Assembly (NCBI RefSeq): GCF_037325665.1
Contig: NC_090245.1
Span: 74,597,602-74,661,601, forward strand
DNA length: 64,000 bases
Direction: 5' to 3'
Source: Littorina saxatilis
Taxonomy: Eukaryota > Mollusca > Gastropoda > Littorinimorpha > Littorinidae
The position numbers and the translations under genes are program-made. Positions 47,201 to 54,167 of the stretch are shown here, one piece after another. The notes below the pieces were generated by a model. That model worked only from the letters and a program-made list of their open reading frames with translations. It did not search any database and was not told where the DNA came from. Numbering within the stretch: the stretch's first letter is position 1; every line of letters starts with the position of its first letter.

Positions 47201-50200
47201 TGAGTGAAAAAAATGTAAAAATGATCTATCACACTTCGTATATGTCAGGAGTCCCTCTTTCATGTCTGTGGAGAAGGGAGTTAAACTAAAAGTACTTGAA
47301 CCTGTTTATTGCATATACTTTCTTACTTAACATTTGTCGTGATGCTTACATCCGTGGTTCAGGGAAAATAAATACATGTACGACCTGACTAATAGCTTTA
47401 AATTAAATTAAACATGGAGCTAAACTGAAATGTTCAGTGATGTTTTGATAAAGGAAACATGGTACTCTCCTGAAAATGTCTGGATGTGCCTCATATGCTG
47501 AATGCTTTATAACACTAACAACAATCTGAAATCTCTCCACAGACCAGACAAAGATGATGATGTGGAGACACTGCTGGAATCAGTTCCTGATATTCCGGAA
47601 CTGGTAAGAGATGTTTTTTTCTCATGAGCCCCCAAGCATCACTTGCCTATATAAGGGAATATGTAGGAAATGAAAATCGTTGACTGTGAATAGTCAAACA
47701 CATCCTGAAATTTTGTTTGAATATTTACAGCAGGCAATTATTAAATGTTTTATCTTGGCACAAGTGTGTGTATTATTTATATATGTACATGTGAAATGCT
47801 TACCAGAAGGAACAGTGAAAGACACACTATATCATCAGCATATATACATCCGAGTTCATCAATTGACATGAAAAGAATTTAGATTTTTTGTTTTAAATGT
47901 GACATGTCTTCATGAAAATACAACATAAGATCTTCCAAAAATGTGAAAAAGTCTACATTTTCCTTTCACGACTTACCATCTTTCAGTGCCTGATGGTGCA
48001 GAAGGATGGAAATCTTTACCTGAAAGACATTCAAACTGGTGTCGAGGTGTGTCAACTGGCCCTCCCAAACACCCACCAGATTATGTCACCATGGGAACCA
48101 GTTGTGGCCTTTGGGGGTCGTGGTCAGCTGCTCTTTGTCAAAGGTTTGGTTTTGTTTTTCTTCTAAACAAAGTACTCACAGATATATTTCATAAACCAGG
48201 TGCAAGTCAGATTTAAATTTCACTATTTAAAAATGGCGGCCATCAACACAGTGGTTACCTTTCACTGTATAGACTGTCCTAAACTGAGCTACGCGACTAT
48301 GCGCAGCATACATCGCCAAGCTGCCTGCATGAAGCTTTAGCACTAAGATTTTGGTAAAAAGACTTGAAAGTCTGCGCGAGGTCAACTTCGGGCTCAATTA
48401 AGGACCGACTCAAATATGACTTGGTCACTGAGAGTACATGTAACATTATTCCTCAACAAACTTCTTTTTCTTTCCTCACATGAGAAATTGGTGACAGCAT
48501 TTTAAAATGACATCATTCCCAAATATTTTGTTATGACCACCTCATTTTGATGTTCCAATGGCAAAAGGGAGAATCTAGGAGTGACACCAAGATCAGCGAC
48601 TTTGACTTGGAGTTGACGGTTGTACATGTATGTCTTTGAAAGTCAAGCAACAAATCTGTTGCAGGGAGCGGTGAAGAGGCAGGGGAAGCTGAAGAGAGCA
48701 CAGACACATCTGGTGTCTTTGTCTTCACACTCCGTTCGTACCCAACGCTGGATCGCTACTGGAACAGACTGCGCACACCAACACAATTGCTGGTACACCC
48801 CACCATTGACACCAGACTGGACGCTTTGATGAAGGAAAGGTGAGTCCAATAGCAGACCCACATGTTGAAAGCTCATGCTACATTCACTTACAAAATGTCC
48901 CAAGCAGACAACAAGGTCCTGTCATGGAATGTGTCCTCTCCATGGAGGGTCCTGCATGGCAGGTACTTTTGAAGTAATTTTATGCCATTTTGATTTTTAG
49001 CTGGCAAATTTAAACACCGAACTCCAAATGTCAATGAATGTTGCATATAAGACAGCACAAACACTAGTGACAGGGGTCAGATGATGACATTTGCAGTCGT
49101 TATGTGTGATCTAACCCTTCAGAATATTCATGAAAATATGTTATAGGAATGATTAGGTTACTTACCAAAGAGAGCTATTGCTTGTGTTTCATAAAAATAT
49201 AAATGTTGTATTCAAAACGGGGAAAATCCATTGCTGACTTACTCTGAACAACTAATTTACGTGTCGTCTTTCTTACCTGCCTTTGAAATCAGACTGGCTC
49301 AACAAGCTTTGCGCAAGCAGCGTTTGCAAATGCGATGGGGTATGCTTCGTTCTGATCTGGCTGTCATCCAGAATGCCAAAGAAGTTGTTGCCAATACAGT
49401 CACCAGACAGTTCTTGGTAAGATCATCCTCACATACCGTATTTACCGGGTTACAAGGCGCTACAGTAATCCAGTCACCCATTGGGCGCAGGGGGCCGACA
49501 GGGCGCACCAAAATTGAAAAAGTATACCGGTAACAAACGGTCGAAGAATGAAAATCGAAAGATCCGATTTCCTTTTCCCTCAGCAAGTTCGATCGCTTTC
49601 AACTTGTATTCTGCATCGTAAGCAAGTCGCTTCGTCTTCGGCATGGTTGCTGTGTGACTGTGTGAGGGTGTGTCATGAAATCAAACTGCCGAGAAATGTG
49701 ACGATCAGTGTGCTCACGGAATTTAAAAATACGACTACCGGTATTCGAGATGGAGGTGAGTTCTTGTCACGTTTTGTTCCCCATGATTTTTTCCCAATTT
49801 TTTTTTTTCGTATTTCATACACGGATTAGGCGCTTTGTTATACAAGGCGCAGGGGTCAAACTCGAGGAAAAAAGTCGCGCCTTATGACCCGGAAAATACG
49901 GTAATTATTTTGTCTGATTCAGTTTTCAAAGGCAACTAGTTACATTTCTGTTGATAGTTAGCAGGATTTAGTTTTCTTTGGCTTGTATAGTTTTGCAGGT
50001 AAAAATATAAACAGTACTCCAGGCAGATTGAGAGCTGTGAATAAAATAGCGGTATATTTATTAATTGGTCGTTTTCACGGGTTTGTTATGAGGATGTGCT
50101 TTGTTTTTGTTAGTGGTTTTTTTTTAACCTAGAAAGTTGTTGCTACATCAGGAATGCAATTACTTTTTACTTTTGATTGTCCAGATCTCTTGCTAATATT

Positions 50201-53200
50201 TTTCAGACTCAGTTGACACTTTATATTTCATTGTTTTGTATCTACATTATCAATTTTCTCACTTTTCAGCAATAATTTCCATCATGGTAAATATTGAGAG
50301 AAAAAGTTGTTATATTCAAACCTATGTTGTAATCCTGTTTGTATCATATCCGTTCCTCCTGTATGATTTACAAAAGCGTTTGTATCTCAAAAGGTGTTGA
50401 TAATACTTGGCTCTGGTTGCAGTGGTTTCATGTTTTGTTCCTGGCTGTAACTTCTAAGCACTCTAGTTGTAAATACTAATTGGTTGTGACATGTCTTTCT
50501 CACTTAGTGATATCGTGCTTAATTCTTACCTTCCACGCTCATTTCAGATCATGTTGAACTTGAAGGCACAGTCCTTCCCATGCTAACAGTTCAACTCACT
50601 CTCTCAAATTTGGCCATAGAATAAGACACTTTGACACGAACCACAAATAAACAGCCTGGGTGCTTTTCTTTCAGCGTGGGATTTGTTTTATAAATTAATT
50701 TTTCAACGGACATGAGTGGCAATGGGTGAAATTAATGCATCCAAAAATTCACTCTCTGCACAGGCAGTAGTCAGGATGTTGATTTTTGGTATGTGTCCAA
50801 GTGGGGGAGGGGGTAATCATTCGGTGTTAAAGCCTGGCCAGATCTGAGATGATGAGCCAACCTGTTTTCACGGGAAGGGCTGTGCCTTCAATCACATGAT
50901 AACCTGTCCGCTTTCTTAACATTCTTGCGTGTAATCTTTTTGGTTCTTTGCAGCATCTAATCATTCTTGCTTCCTGTTCTTTGTTGTACATGAACTTTGC
51001 TGGCATGGTAATATTTGCATGTACTGTACCAGGATGTGGAGCCATCCCAACTCCTATCACTTGTTCTCTCTTCTCACACATTGGGGGTAGTGCTCACTGC
51101 AAAAATGTTGCTTAAATATTGTATTTTTCAGGTACCACACGCATTTTAGCCATATGCTGCACAAGTCTTTTTTTGCGTGAACCTTTGCAAATCAAGTCAA
51201 CGCAACCCCTGCACATTTTATGTATTAATTTTGCATGGTTTTTGTTTTCAAGTGAAAGTTAAAACCCATGGGCATGGGATCCAGGAAACCTTTATAAATA
51301 CACCTAGTTACTCTTTTAGTATCATCGGGGCCCACACTCTCAAAAAGGGTCTTGGGAAATGGATGAAAGAGTTTTTAGAAATCTTTCTTGACATCACATA
51401 CATACTCTGTCAGGACTTTGGTGTTAAGAACTGAGAGGAATAAGATCTTCTAACTGACCTTGATCTCTCAAATGAATGAAAAGGGTCACTTCAAAATATA
51501 GGTTATCATGGGGGTAAGAGTGGGTCTTTAAAGGGGTGTTTCACAATATTGGTTATCAAAATATCGGTGTTTACTCTTGCAAATTGCACTTCTTTGGGGC
51601 AGGTGTTCCTGCTGAGGGTGCAAACTGAACTTGAAGGTGTTGGCCATGCGATGCATTTATGTTGGGCTGTGGCTTGACATTCTTGCATATTGCATGCATG
51701 CCTTTTGTCTATTGTATTATACATGTAATGAAAATGTAGGGTTCAAGTAATACTTGAAAGAAAGATTTGAGAAAAAAAAAAAAATTATTTGTCACAAATG
51801 TATCATTTAGGAAAGGACAAAAATATATTTTTACAGAAGTTTGATTTCCATAACTAACTTCATGTTTTTCAAACTACAGCATGTGAATGATTTAATTTCA
51901 GATTTACTTTTCAGCATTACCTGTATTCATTGTCCCAATTCCTCAACTTAAGTTGAGTGGACTGGGTGGCCGAGTGGTAACGCACTTGCGCTCGGAAGCG
52001 AGAGGTTGCGTGTTCGACCCCAGGTCAGGCCGCAATTTTCTCCCCCCTTTCCAAACCTAGGTGGTGGGTTCAAGTGCTAGTCTTTCGGATGAGACGAAAA
52101 ACCGAGGTCCCTTCGTGTACACTACATTGGGGTGTGCACGTTAAAGATCCCACGATTGACAAAAGGGTCTTTCCTGGCAAAATTGTATAGGCATAGATAA
52201 AAATGTCCAACAAATACCCGTTTGACTTGGAAAAATAGGCCGTGAAAGGTGAATGTTTGCCTAATAAGCTTGAAGTTTGCTGGTCGATGTGAATGCGTTA
52301 TATATTGTGTGTAAAAAATGTCTGTTTGTCTGTAAAAAATTCCATTTCAAACGGCAGAAATTAATATGTAAAGCGCGGAGAGCACAGTTGTGGTTCGCGC
52401 TATATAAGCTCCCCATAATAATAATGATGATACAGATTACATGTATTATAATTATCCAAAATACAAAGCCTGTAACATAATTATGTCATGAGTGCATGAA
52501 CATGTGAAGTAGGCATTACAGAAGAAACCATCAAAGAATTCAAATAATACTGTTCATTTTCACAGCGCAGATTCTGTTTGTGTGTGTGTGGCCTTTTTAA
52601 CAGCTCATCATATGCACTGATGGTGATGAGCGTACTCCACACATCATTTAAACATTCATGTTTCAAACATGCTTCACACACGTCGGTCGCACCGTTAATT
52701 AAGTTTACCAATACATTTAAAACAAATGCTTCTTTCAATGTTCACTGACAAAAACTGTAGTCATGTGTCAAAATACTGGATCGGCTTTGGGATGCGGTTG
52801 TGAAGAAAAGTATTCTAGTGTGTGCAAGTTTATGATTTTTTTTCAGACACACTGCTCATAACGCTGAATATACGAAGCAGATCTTGAGTCATCATTGTCA
52901 TTTGCGAATTGAGCATTTTTTCTAAAACTATAACACAAAGGGATTGTTGTGGTTAGTTTCTATGCTCTATTCTGGCGAGGCACTTGCACACACGAACGCG
53001 TTTGTGTCACAGAGAAAGAAACATTGAGGGTATAGACATTTTTGCACAGAAACAAATCCTACTATCATTCTCATAACAAGTGATCAAATACCGCTATTTC
53101 TCATGAGGAACAGATTCTGCACAGGGTACAGTACCTAGTAAACGCCCACCCCCTACTTGTGAGTGAAATTGGTGCATAAGGGCGGTGCGCATATAAAGGT

Positions 53201-53410
53201 AGTTTACGGTATTTGTACATGAATATGAAGTCAACTATTAAGGTGAGTCCAGTTTTCATCCTTACTGTTTTGTAACTTACTCACTAGCTGACGTTTGTTA
53301 TTGAACTATTTGTTCTGTTTCAGACTCCTTCCTCCGATCGTTCACTGCCTGAAGATGTGCTGGGAAAGTTCGCCCCTCAGAGCCAGACTTCTCTGGACAA
53401 AAACCCCTGA
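14692..53410 (+). CDS. WDR93: WDR93 (CFAP297)-like WD40 axonemal protein
   Basis: Seventeen coding exons: 14692-14949, 15432-15633, 16238-16302, 16593-16625, 18736-18811, 19928-20088, 21921-21995, 26378-26510, 28781-29041, 30575-30652, 36964-37095, 46695-46908, 47543-47603, 47987-48143, 48665-48839, 49293-49416, 53324-53410. All phases close, giving about 763 residues; human WDR93 is about 686. Seen: an acidic N-terminus with DPDQMRDILPQPYRMINKV, WD-type blades (GLPNGLVALDA near residue 105 and GLDNGNVTVWDRYM near 490), and a lysine/glutamate coiled coil in exon 6. The stretch PTLVLRVRPPVPYV matches what I recall of WDR93. Known of the family: WDR93/CFAP297 is assigned to the central apparatus of motile cilia. 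Exon 4 (33 nt) is the least certain, because its donor GGG|GTAAAC was chosen only to keep frame. Start: first ATG after the YY1-like motif, in context CACCATGC. Intron 11 holds a whole retrotransposon. Confidence 0.8.
16963..17759 (-). repeat. Half-site-rich repeat, family A, copy 2 (inverted)
   Basis: The complement of copy 1 over nearly its full length, starting with the GACTCACATGCGAAGC hairpin and ending CTTTGCCCTTCTTGTT. It has an extra block at about 17650-17735 with further AAGGTCAAGGTCA motifs. The CGGA array is shorter (17014-17029). Lies in WDR93 intron 4. Confidence 0.8.
18183..18660 (+). CDS. C-terminal fragment of LINE polymerase: RNase H and Cys-His tail
   Basis: About 158 residues open from the truncation point to a TAA. 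Seen: RNase H end motif QWIPAHCGIPGNERADELAK near the start, then a CACGQEDQTAEHILQRCP zinc-binding-type motif of the form C-x-C...H-x4-C. Known: this layout is typical of LINE clades that carry an RNase H domain after reverse transcriptase (I, Jockey and relatives). The reverse transcriptase and endonuclease parts are absent, so the fragment cannot move by itself. Confidence 0.85.
18183..18694 (+). mobile_element. 5'-truncated non-LTR retrotransposon (LINE) with target duplication
   Basis: A 15-bp direct repeat GTTATGATGTGGTTT flanks it (18168-18182 and 18695-18709). It ends in an (AAG)n tail at about 18674-18694. Only the 3' end of the second reading frame is present. The exact duplication and uninterrupted frame suggest a recent insertion into WDR93 intron 4. 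Confidence 0.88.
18812..19927. other. WDR93 intron 5, no gene recognised
   Basis: A 96-codon open frame at about 19071-19361 matches nothing I recognise and has no coding features. The tract around 19590-19690 (CTGCGCCCAGTAGTTTCCCA...) reads like the end of a repeat, but no boundary could be set. Confidence 0.4.
21298..21649 (+). mobile_element. tRNA-headed SINE, copy 1
   Basis: A 12-bp target duplication ACCAAAATACAC flanks it (21286-21297 and 21650-21661). The head carries RNA polymerase III boxes: A-box TAGCTCAGTCGGTAG and B-box GGTTCGTCCCC. The tail is (AAAC)n. Compared with copy 2 at 25764 it has a small insertion just before the A-box. Confidence 0.9.
22107..22772. mobile_element. MITE with hAT-like CAGGGGCCAG ends
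   Basis: Ends CAGGGGCCAGTTTCGTAA and complement CTGGGGCCAGTTTCATAA. Inside both ends, short CAGTCGA and ACTGC(A/G)GTTG words recur many times in both orientations, so much of the 0.67 kb is built from them. No convincing 8-bp target duplication was seen, so the hAT assignment is tentative. Non-coding. Confidence 0.6.
22437..22530 (+). repeat. Roughly 94-bp GACGTCAC repeat, unit 1
   Basis: GAAGACGTCACATTATGGCG ... AGCGGGCCGAGAC. The same block recurs at 22971-23064 with a slightly different middle. Unit 1 lies inside the CAGGGGCC element and unit 2 outside it. Confidence 0.7.
22971..23064 (+). repeat. Roughly 94-bp GACGTCAC repeat, unit 2
   Basis: Second occurrence of the block at 22437-22530, preceded by a (GTGC)n/(GTAT)n microsatellite at about 22917-22948. 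It may be the remaining end of a related element whose other end is lost. Confidence 0.65.
23065..24209. other. WDR93 intron 7 stretch, nothing recognised
   Basis: AT-rich intronic sequence with short TG and T runs. No coding exon, inverted repeat or tRNA-like box was seen. Confidence 0.5.
24210..25066 (+). repeat. Family B interspersed repeat, copy 1 (full length)
   Basis: Begins with a hairpin, ACATTTAGTCAAG directly followed by its complement, then a GGGGGAATCGAGACGAGGGT block and a TG microsatellite. It ends with CTTGACTAAATGTTG and a tail CGCCTTACGCGACTTG. The 13-bp subterminal words at the two ends are inverted copies of each other. No coding frame. Other copies lie at 27284-27733, 33386-34947 and 55440-56008. 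The class of element is not clear. Confidence 0.85.
25764..26114 (+). mobile_element. tRNA-headed SINE, copy 2
   Basis: A 12-bp target duplication ACTCTCATGCAA flanks it (25752-25763 and 26115-26126). A-box TAGCTCAGTCGGTAG, a diverged B-box (GTTTGTCCCC), and an (AAAC)n tail. Almost identical to copy 1 apart from a few substitutions. Confidence 0.9.
26760..26838 (+). repeat. (TG)n microsatellite
   Basis: About 39 TG units with one interruption, in WDR93 intron 8. Confidence 0.95.
27284..27733 (-). repeat. Family B repeat, copy 2 (partial, inverted)
   Basis: The first half of family B only, read on the minus strand: it begins with the ACATTTAGTCAAG hairpin at 27733 and breaks off near the GGATCGTTTTATA region. 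Lies in WDR93 intron 8. Confidence 0.8.
28290..28575 (-). mobile_element. tRNA-derived SINE on the minus strand
   Basis: Read on the minus strand, about 28560-28515 carries TGGTAGCTCAGTTGGTAGAG (A-box) followed by CACTGGATTTGTGATCC, with a degenerate B-box GGGTTGAATAC at about 28490. The body differs from the SINEs at 21298 and 25764. The 3' end was not defined. Confidence 0.55.
29213..29292 (+). repeat. (CA)n microsatellite
   Basis: About 40 uninterrupted CA units in WDR93 intron 9. Confidence 0.95.
29582..30498. mobile_element. pogo-like non-autonomous element
   Basis: Inverted ends CAGTGGAGTCC flanked by TA (29580-29581 and 30499-30500), with TTCGTTATA-type words repeated inside both ends. 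About 0.9 kb with no transposase frame. Contains a SINE 3' end (29781-29838) and a 22-23-bp perfect inverted repeat (29862-29883 against 30183-30206) around the word AACAGCGGGAGGTGCAC. Confidence 0.7.
29781..29838 (+). mobile_element. 58-bp SINE 3'-end insertion
   Basis: A very short retrotransposed fragment (CTCGTCGCGATATAACC ... AATAAAGAAAGAA) flanked by an 11-bp direct repeat AATCCATAGAG at 29770-29780 and 29839-29849. The tail and the duplication mark target-primed insertion of an extremely truncated copy inside the pogo-like element. Confidence 0.75.
30653..31151. other. WDR93 intron 10, first part, nothing recognised
   Basis: Ordinary AT-rich intronic DNA. A minus-strand open frame at about 30525-30848 overlaps exon 10 and has no recognisable protein similarity. 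Confidence 0.4.
31457..31606 (+). pseudogene. Broken piggyBac-type transposase N-terminus
   Basis: An ATG after an A run opens a 49-residue frame, MNRRRALSREEILRMLDL..., then runs into TAG. In the next frame the stretch at about 31561-31600 reads DNSSDIEEE, the acidic N-terminal style of piggyBac transposases, so a frameshift has occurred within this segment. Nothing resembling the catalytic core follows. Confidence 0.5.
32008..32660 (+). repeat. Half-site-rich repeat, family A, copy 3 (diverged)
   Basis: Begins AACAAGAAGAGCAAACGCTC and ends with a hairpin (GAGTCACTTTTTCTCAAGTGACTC without its last bases) plus an A run. Two blocks of GTGACCTTGAAAAAGGTCAA and a (CCGG/ACGG) array at 32571-32607. 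Same architecture as copies 1 and 2 but a different sub-family. Sits within the piggyBac-like remnant. Confidence 0.75.
33662..34003 (+). mobile_element. 5'-truncated SINE inside family B copy 3
   Basis: Matches SINE copies 1 and 2 from just after the A-box region, keeps the B-box GAGTTCGTCCCC, and ends in an (AAG)n-like tail. The A-box half of the head is missing. Confidence 0.75.
34095..34502 (+). mobile_element. tRNA-headed SINE with the conserved core, inside family B copy 3
   Basis: Head with A-box TAGCTCAGTTGGTAG and B-box GAGTTCGATCCC. The body contains CACGTTAAAGATCCCACGAT followed by TGACAAAAGGGTCTTTCC, then a GCGCGATATAAGC end and an (ATTG)n tail. The same core occurs at 52136-52190 behind a different head. 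Confidence 0.85.
35222..35820 (-). repeat. Half-site-rich repeat, family A, copy 4 (old, inverted)
   Basis: Read on the minus strand it begins CGAAAAGAGCAAATGCTC, like the start of copy 3. It contains three AAGGTCA motifs (about 35406, 35559 and 35678) and a CCAGCCAGCTGTCC stretch where the other copies have the CCGG/ACGG array. Strongly diverged. Confidence 0.6.
35996..36131. repeat. Short hairpin MITE
   Basis: Two arms of about 46 bases (around 35996-36041 and 36084-36130) with about two mismatches, centred on AAGGGAAGTAATCGCTCTTA, separated by about 42 bases. Intronic, non-coding. Confidence 0.75.
36132..36963. other. WDR93 intron 10, last part, nothing recognised
   Basis: AT-rich intronic sequence leading to the exon 11 acceptor (TTTTTTAG). 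No repeat boundary or coding exon found. Confidence 0.4.
37175..38499 (+). repeat. 5' LTR of the Ty3/gypsy element
   Basis: Starts TGTG and ends TACA. Contains several TGACGTCA-like words (around 37880-37970) and an AATAAA near its end at about 38420, as a polyadenylation signal in the LTR would be. Confidence 0.95.
38551..38815 (+). repeat. 65-bp tandem repeat in the retrotransposon leader
   Basis: Four units with a 65-bp period starting GAC(C/T)TCAACAACTT at 38551, 38616, 38681 and 38746, ending just before the gag start. The units are nearly identical. Confidence 0.9.
38820..39716 (+). CDS. gag: gag-like protein of the Ty3/gypsy element
   Basis: 298 residues. A capsid-type helical region is followed by a coiled-coil stretch (about residues 210-240) and one C-terminal CCHC knuckle (CLECGVLGHIRRSC). 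It overlaps the pol frame, as is common in the family, where pol is made by frameshift read-through. Confidence 0.85.
   Translation: MADEAAEAVAALQREVAELKKQQTKLIILPSEQREVKKFYGQNFDKFQQDIARLLSERSLEEDEQYDFIIRHVSQDVRDEVACRNPDRTAEALLQTLQDAFGEKDNVSDLLEKFYLVKQVEGESITSFSHRLNSAFMKLQQKLKDEKQTAMAADVLRDRFVGVLTNNFLRKQLREEIERKKGVTFLALRDQAVRWAEEDSSSTSASSQKVSTNLELEAKVTEVLDLQQQVLSGLQKLTTRVDRLERNRRPDDREGGQRDPGQKLPFSKDGRPYCLECGVLGHIRRSCPQLNGGPPRRN
39647..43759 (+). CDS. pol: pol polyprotein of the Ty3/gypsy element
   Basis: A long open frame overlapping the end of gag in another frame. In order: aspartic protease (ALIDTGSQVSLV near residue 60), reverse transcriptase (YLDDLLIYS near 480), RNase H (ETDACSQGIGAVLS near 645), integrase with an HHCC zinc motif (near 925-965), a DDE core (near 1000-1110) and a C-terminal module. 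No chromodomain was seen. Known of the family: copies the element RNA and inserts the cDNA. Confidence 0.92.
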   Translation: MWGSGPYSAVMPTVKRRASTAQLRSRHVEDDELSRDSFLTRAVGKSPRTVVDIGGHKIPALIDTGSQVSLVSERVFAKFSRNVRSVPLTMKVTAANGSEIPYDGYFESDVIVWGQLVRKKVFLVGKESASSQSSEDVIIGMNILSELKEFESCPELLGTAKVAGRDSVLIPSGSAVRVRVGGLRETDLRPSQVLIEPLPISPHGLIILPTASEVRGRDVWVQVVNVNVEDIILKPKTRIGTFHFVCGEAPRSSVELEVKCDRVVVVNAAEEHCSIPFDLSECDVAPSDKKKLETLLSKFPDLYYTPETGLGYTEVSKHRIHMTDDVPVTSPFRRIPPNEIQEVKKHIESLLDQNIITKSTSPYASPIVIVRKKNGDIRMCIDYRKLNAKTIPDAFPLPRIDDSLDALGKAKLFTTLDLASGYHQVAMDERDRQKTAFTTPFGLYEYMRMPMGLINSGATFQRMMSSTMSDLAFKILLVYLDDLLIYSSNFEDHLERLETVLSRLQQVGLKVNPKKCTFAQKSVEYLGHTVSADGIAASKEKTRAVSSWKVPTTLRELRAFLGFASYYRRFVRDFAKIAAPLNNLVSLAYQTQGPKKRQSKNVDIASNWTPDCQKAFDTLKAALISPPVLGYASFDRPFILETDACSQGIGAVLSQDQPEGRRVIAYASRTLRQGERNTSNYSSLKLELLALKWAICEKFRHYLMGSTVLAYTDNNPLSHLKTAKLGAIEQRWAAELACFDFTIKFRSGRENINADALSRFPTPDTKSDSEDDELIAVSCSQQTRDPEIEVVVHRASVEELNAISRLGEEQFDITGPKNPLKVQEDTYPDLLATCFPSLGKARLAEATLSDSSLMSLAPFIRKKNRPSLKEAVTLGSGAKPYLRHLAKMRIEDNVIYKDAIDPVHGTISQIVVPESLRPMMLDLVHQQAGHQGPDRALQLLRRRVFWPNMHLDADEWCRRCQRCQVAKKPGTTPRTPMGHLLATKPLEVVSIDFTVLEPSSDGKENVLVITDVFTKFAITVVTKDQTAATVAKALITHWFAHYAIPQRIHSDRGRNFESSIMQELCAHYGIMKSRTTAYHPAGNGQCERFNRTMHGLLRTLESEQKKKWPAYLPELCHVYNCTPHATTGFSPFYLMFGRDPRMPLDLFLGEKQEAWQAVMPNEWLGNHLDRLKWAHDAAAKRSGAKADKRKERYDRGLASSDLRPGDFVLLRRRYSGRSKIQDQWGERVFIVVEAPTASGGPHVVKPQDGAGQAFTVTRSELRPYFPPLFLQPMGTPEPAVPESEPVQKESDVYVEWMVTLPPLRPSRIPIPAVPVVAPVLPPPAPPAGFPAPEPTIPRGRPRACQPSPPDPERRSRRETKGKPPVRFQQL
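45034..46358 (+). repeat. 3' LTR of the Ty3/gypsy element
   Basis: Nearly identical to the 5' LTR and of the same length, preceded by the purine-rich tract GCAGGGGAGA and followed by the target duplication GTAA. Confidence 0.95.
46938..47194. repeat. Foldback MITE next to WDR93 exon 12
   Basis: Arms at about 46938-47063 and 47073-47194 are complements at roughly 85 percent by eye (shared words TGTGGAAGAGTGAAT and GCCAAAACCTCTGACAAA) with a tiny loop. It starts about 30 bases after the exon 12 donor. Confidence 0.8.
49436..49901 (-). mobile_element. pogo-type element remnant with CCGTATTT ends
   Basis: Inverted ends CCGTATTT(A/T)CCGGGT, with AAGGCGC just inside each, flanked by TA. It starts 20 bases after the WDR93 exon 16 donor. 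Inside is the N-terminal piece of a transposase (49561-49644), so it is an internally deleted copy of a once autonomous element. Confidence 0.7.
49561..49644 (-). pseudogene. Transposase N-terminal helix-turn-helix fragment
   Basis: From an ATG at 49644 the minus strand reads MPKTKRLAYDAEYKLKAIEL followed by AEGKGNR, then loses similarity. Known: this pattern (basic start, YxxEYKLKAIxxAExxGNR) is the DNA-binding N-terminus of pogo/CENP-B-related transposases. The catalytic domain is absent. Confidence 0.65.
49902..51957. other. WDR93 intron 16, first part, nothing recognised
   Basis: AT-rich. A minus-strand open frame at about 50827-51081 has no recognised similarity. A poly-A run lies at about 51773. 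Confidence 0.4.
51958..52430 (+). mobile_element. SINE with a class-II tRNA-like head and the conserved core
   Basis: The head reads GGGTGGCCGAGTGGTAACGC with B-box TGTTCGACCCC, resembling a leucine/serine-type tRNA. The body carries the core CACGTTAAAGATCCCACGAT shared with the SINE at 34095-34502, whose head is different. Ends GCGCTATATAAGC and an (ATA)n-type tail. Confidence 0.85.
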
Positions 53411-53473
53411 TCTTTGAACATTGTTATGAACACTCATTATAGACTGCTGACAGACATACTTTTATCTCAAACA

Positions 53474-53479
53474 AATAAA
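53474..53479 (+). terminator. Polyadenylation signal of WDR93
   Basis: AATAAA 64 bases after the WDR93 stop codon, followed within about 25 bases by a T/G-containing stretch. Confidence 0.75.
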
Positions 53480-54167
53480 CTTTGTACAGTTAGTTCTGCT
53501 TAACATAAAAAGAAAGTCCACAACTTCAAGCAGTCTACGCATCAACTGGAAATCTGACAGTTTTAGAGTGATCAATGTTGAAGTCAAGTATTTCGTTTAA
53601 TTAGCTAGAGTCATCTTTTCTGTGGACAGGGGAAGGGGGGTCTGATTTATTGAAAATTATGCCTTGCCTCGATTAGTTAAGATTTCAACTATAACAGGTA
53701 TACTTGGAAATAAACAGTAACATTTCAAAATGTCCTAATGTGTACACAGTAAAGAATAACAGATCTGTTCTTAAAAACTGGCCTTTTGGAAAAGTCCGGA
53801 AGCAATCTGTGATAAAACAAGCTCAAAACTGTTTTTGAAAACTTGATTTGTGTTTTTGGCTGATCATGTTATCGCATTACAGTTTTACTGTTCTGTTGGT
53901 TTGAATCTTTTTTTTTATCTGTTTAAATATGGATGAAACATTTAATTGTAAATATATTCATTTTTATCTTAACTTGTGTGTATACAAGTGTGTGTGTGTA
54001 TGTATGTGTGTATCTGCGTGAGCACTTGCTTGTCTGTGTGAAATTAGGATCCATCCATCATCTGTCAATCATCACAACATATCAAGCAGATTTCAAATAA
54101 ATGCAGCATATGCTATTTCATCTATTGTGTACATTCAAAACACAAACCATGTAACTAAAAATCCACA
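53480..54167. other. Intergenic stretch after WDR93, nothing recognised
   Basis: AT-rich sequence with a short TG-rich tract at about 53973-54030. No gene or repeat boundary was found. Confidence 0.4.
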
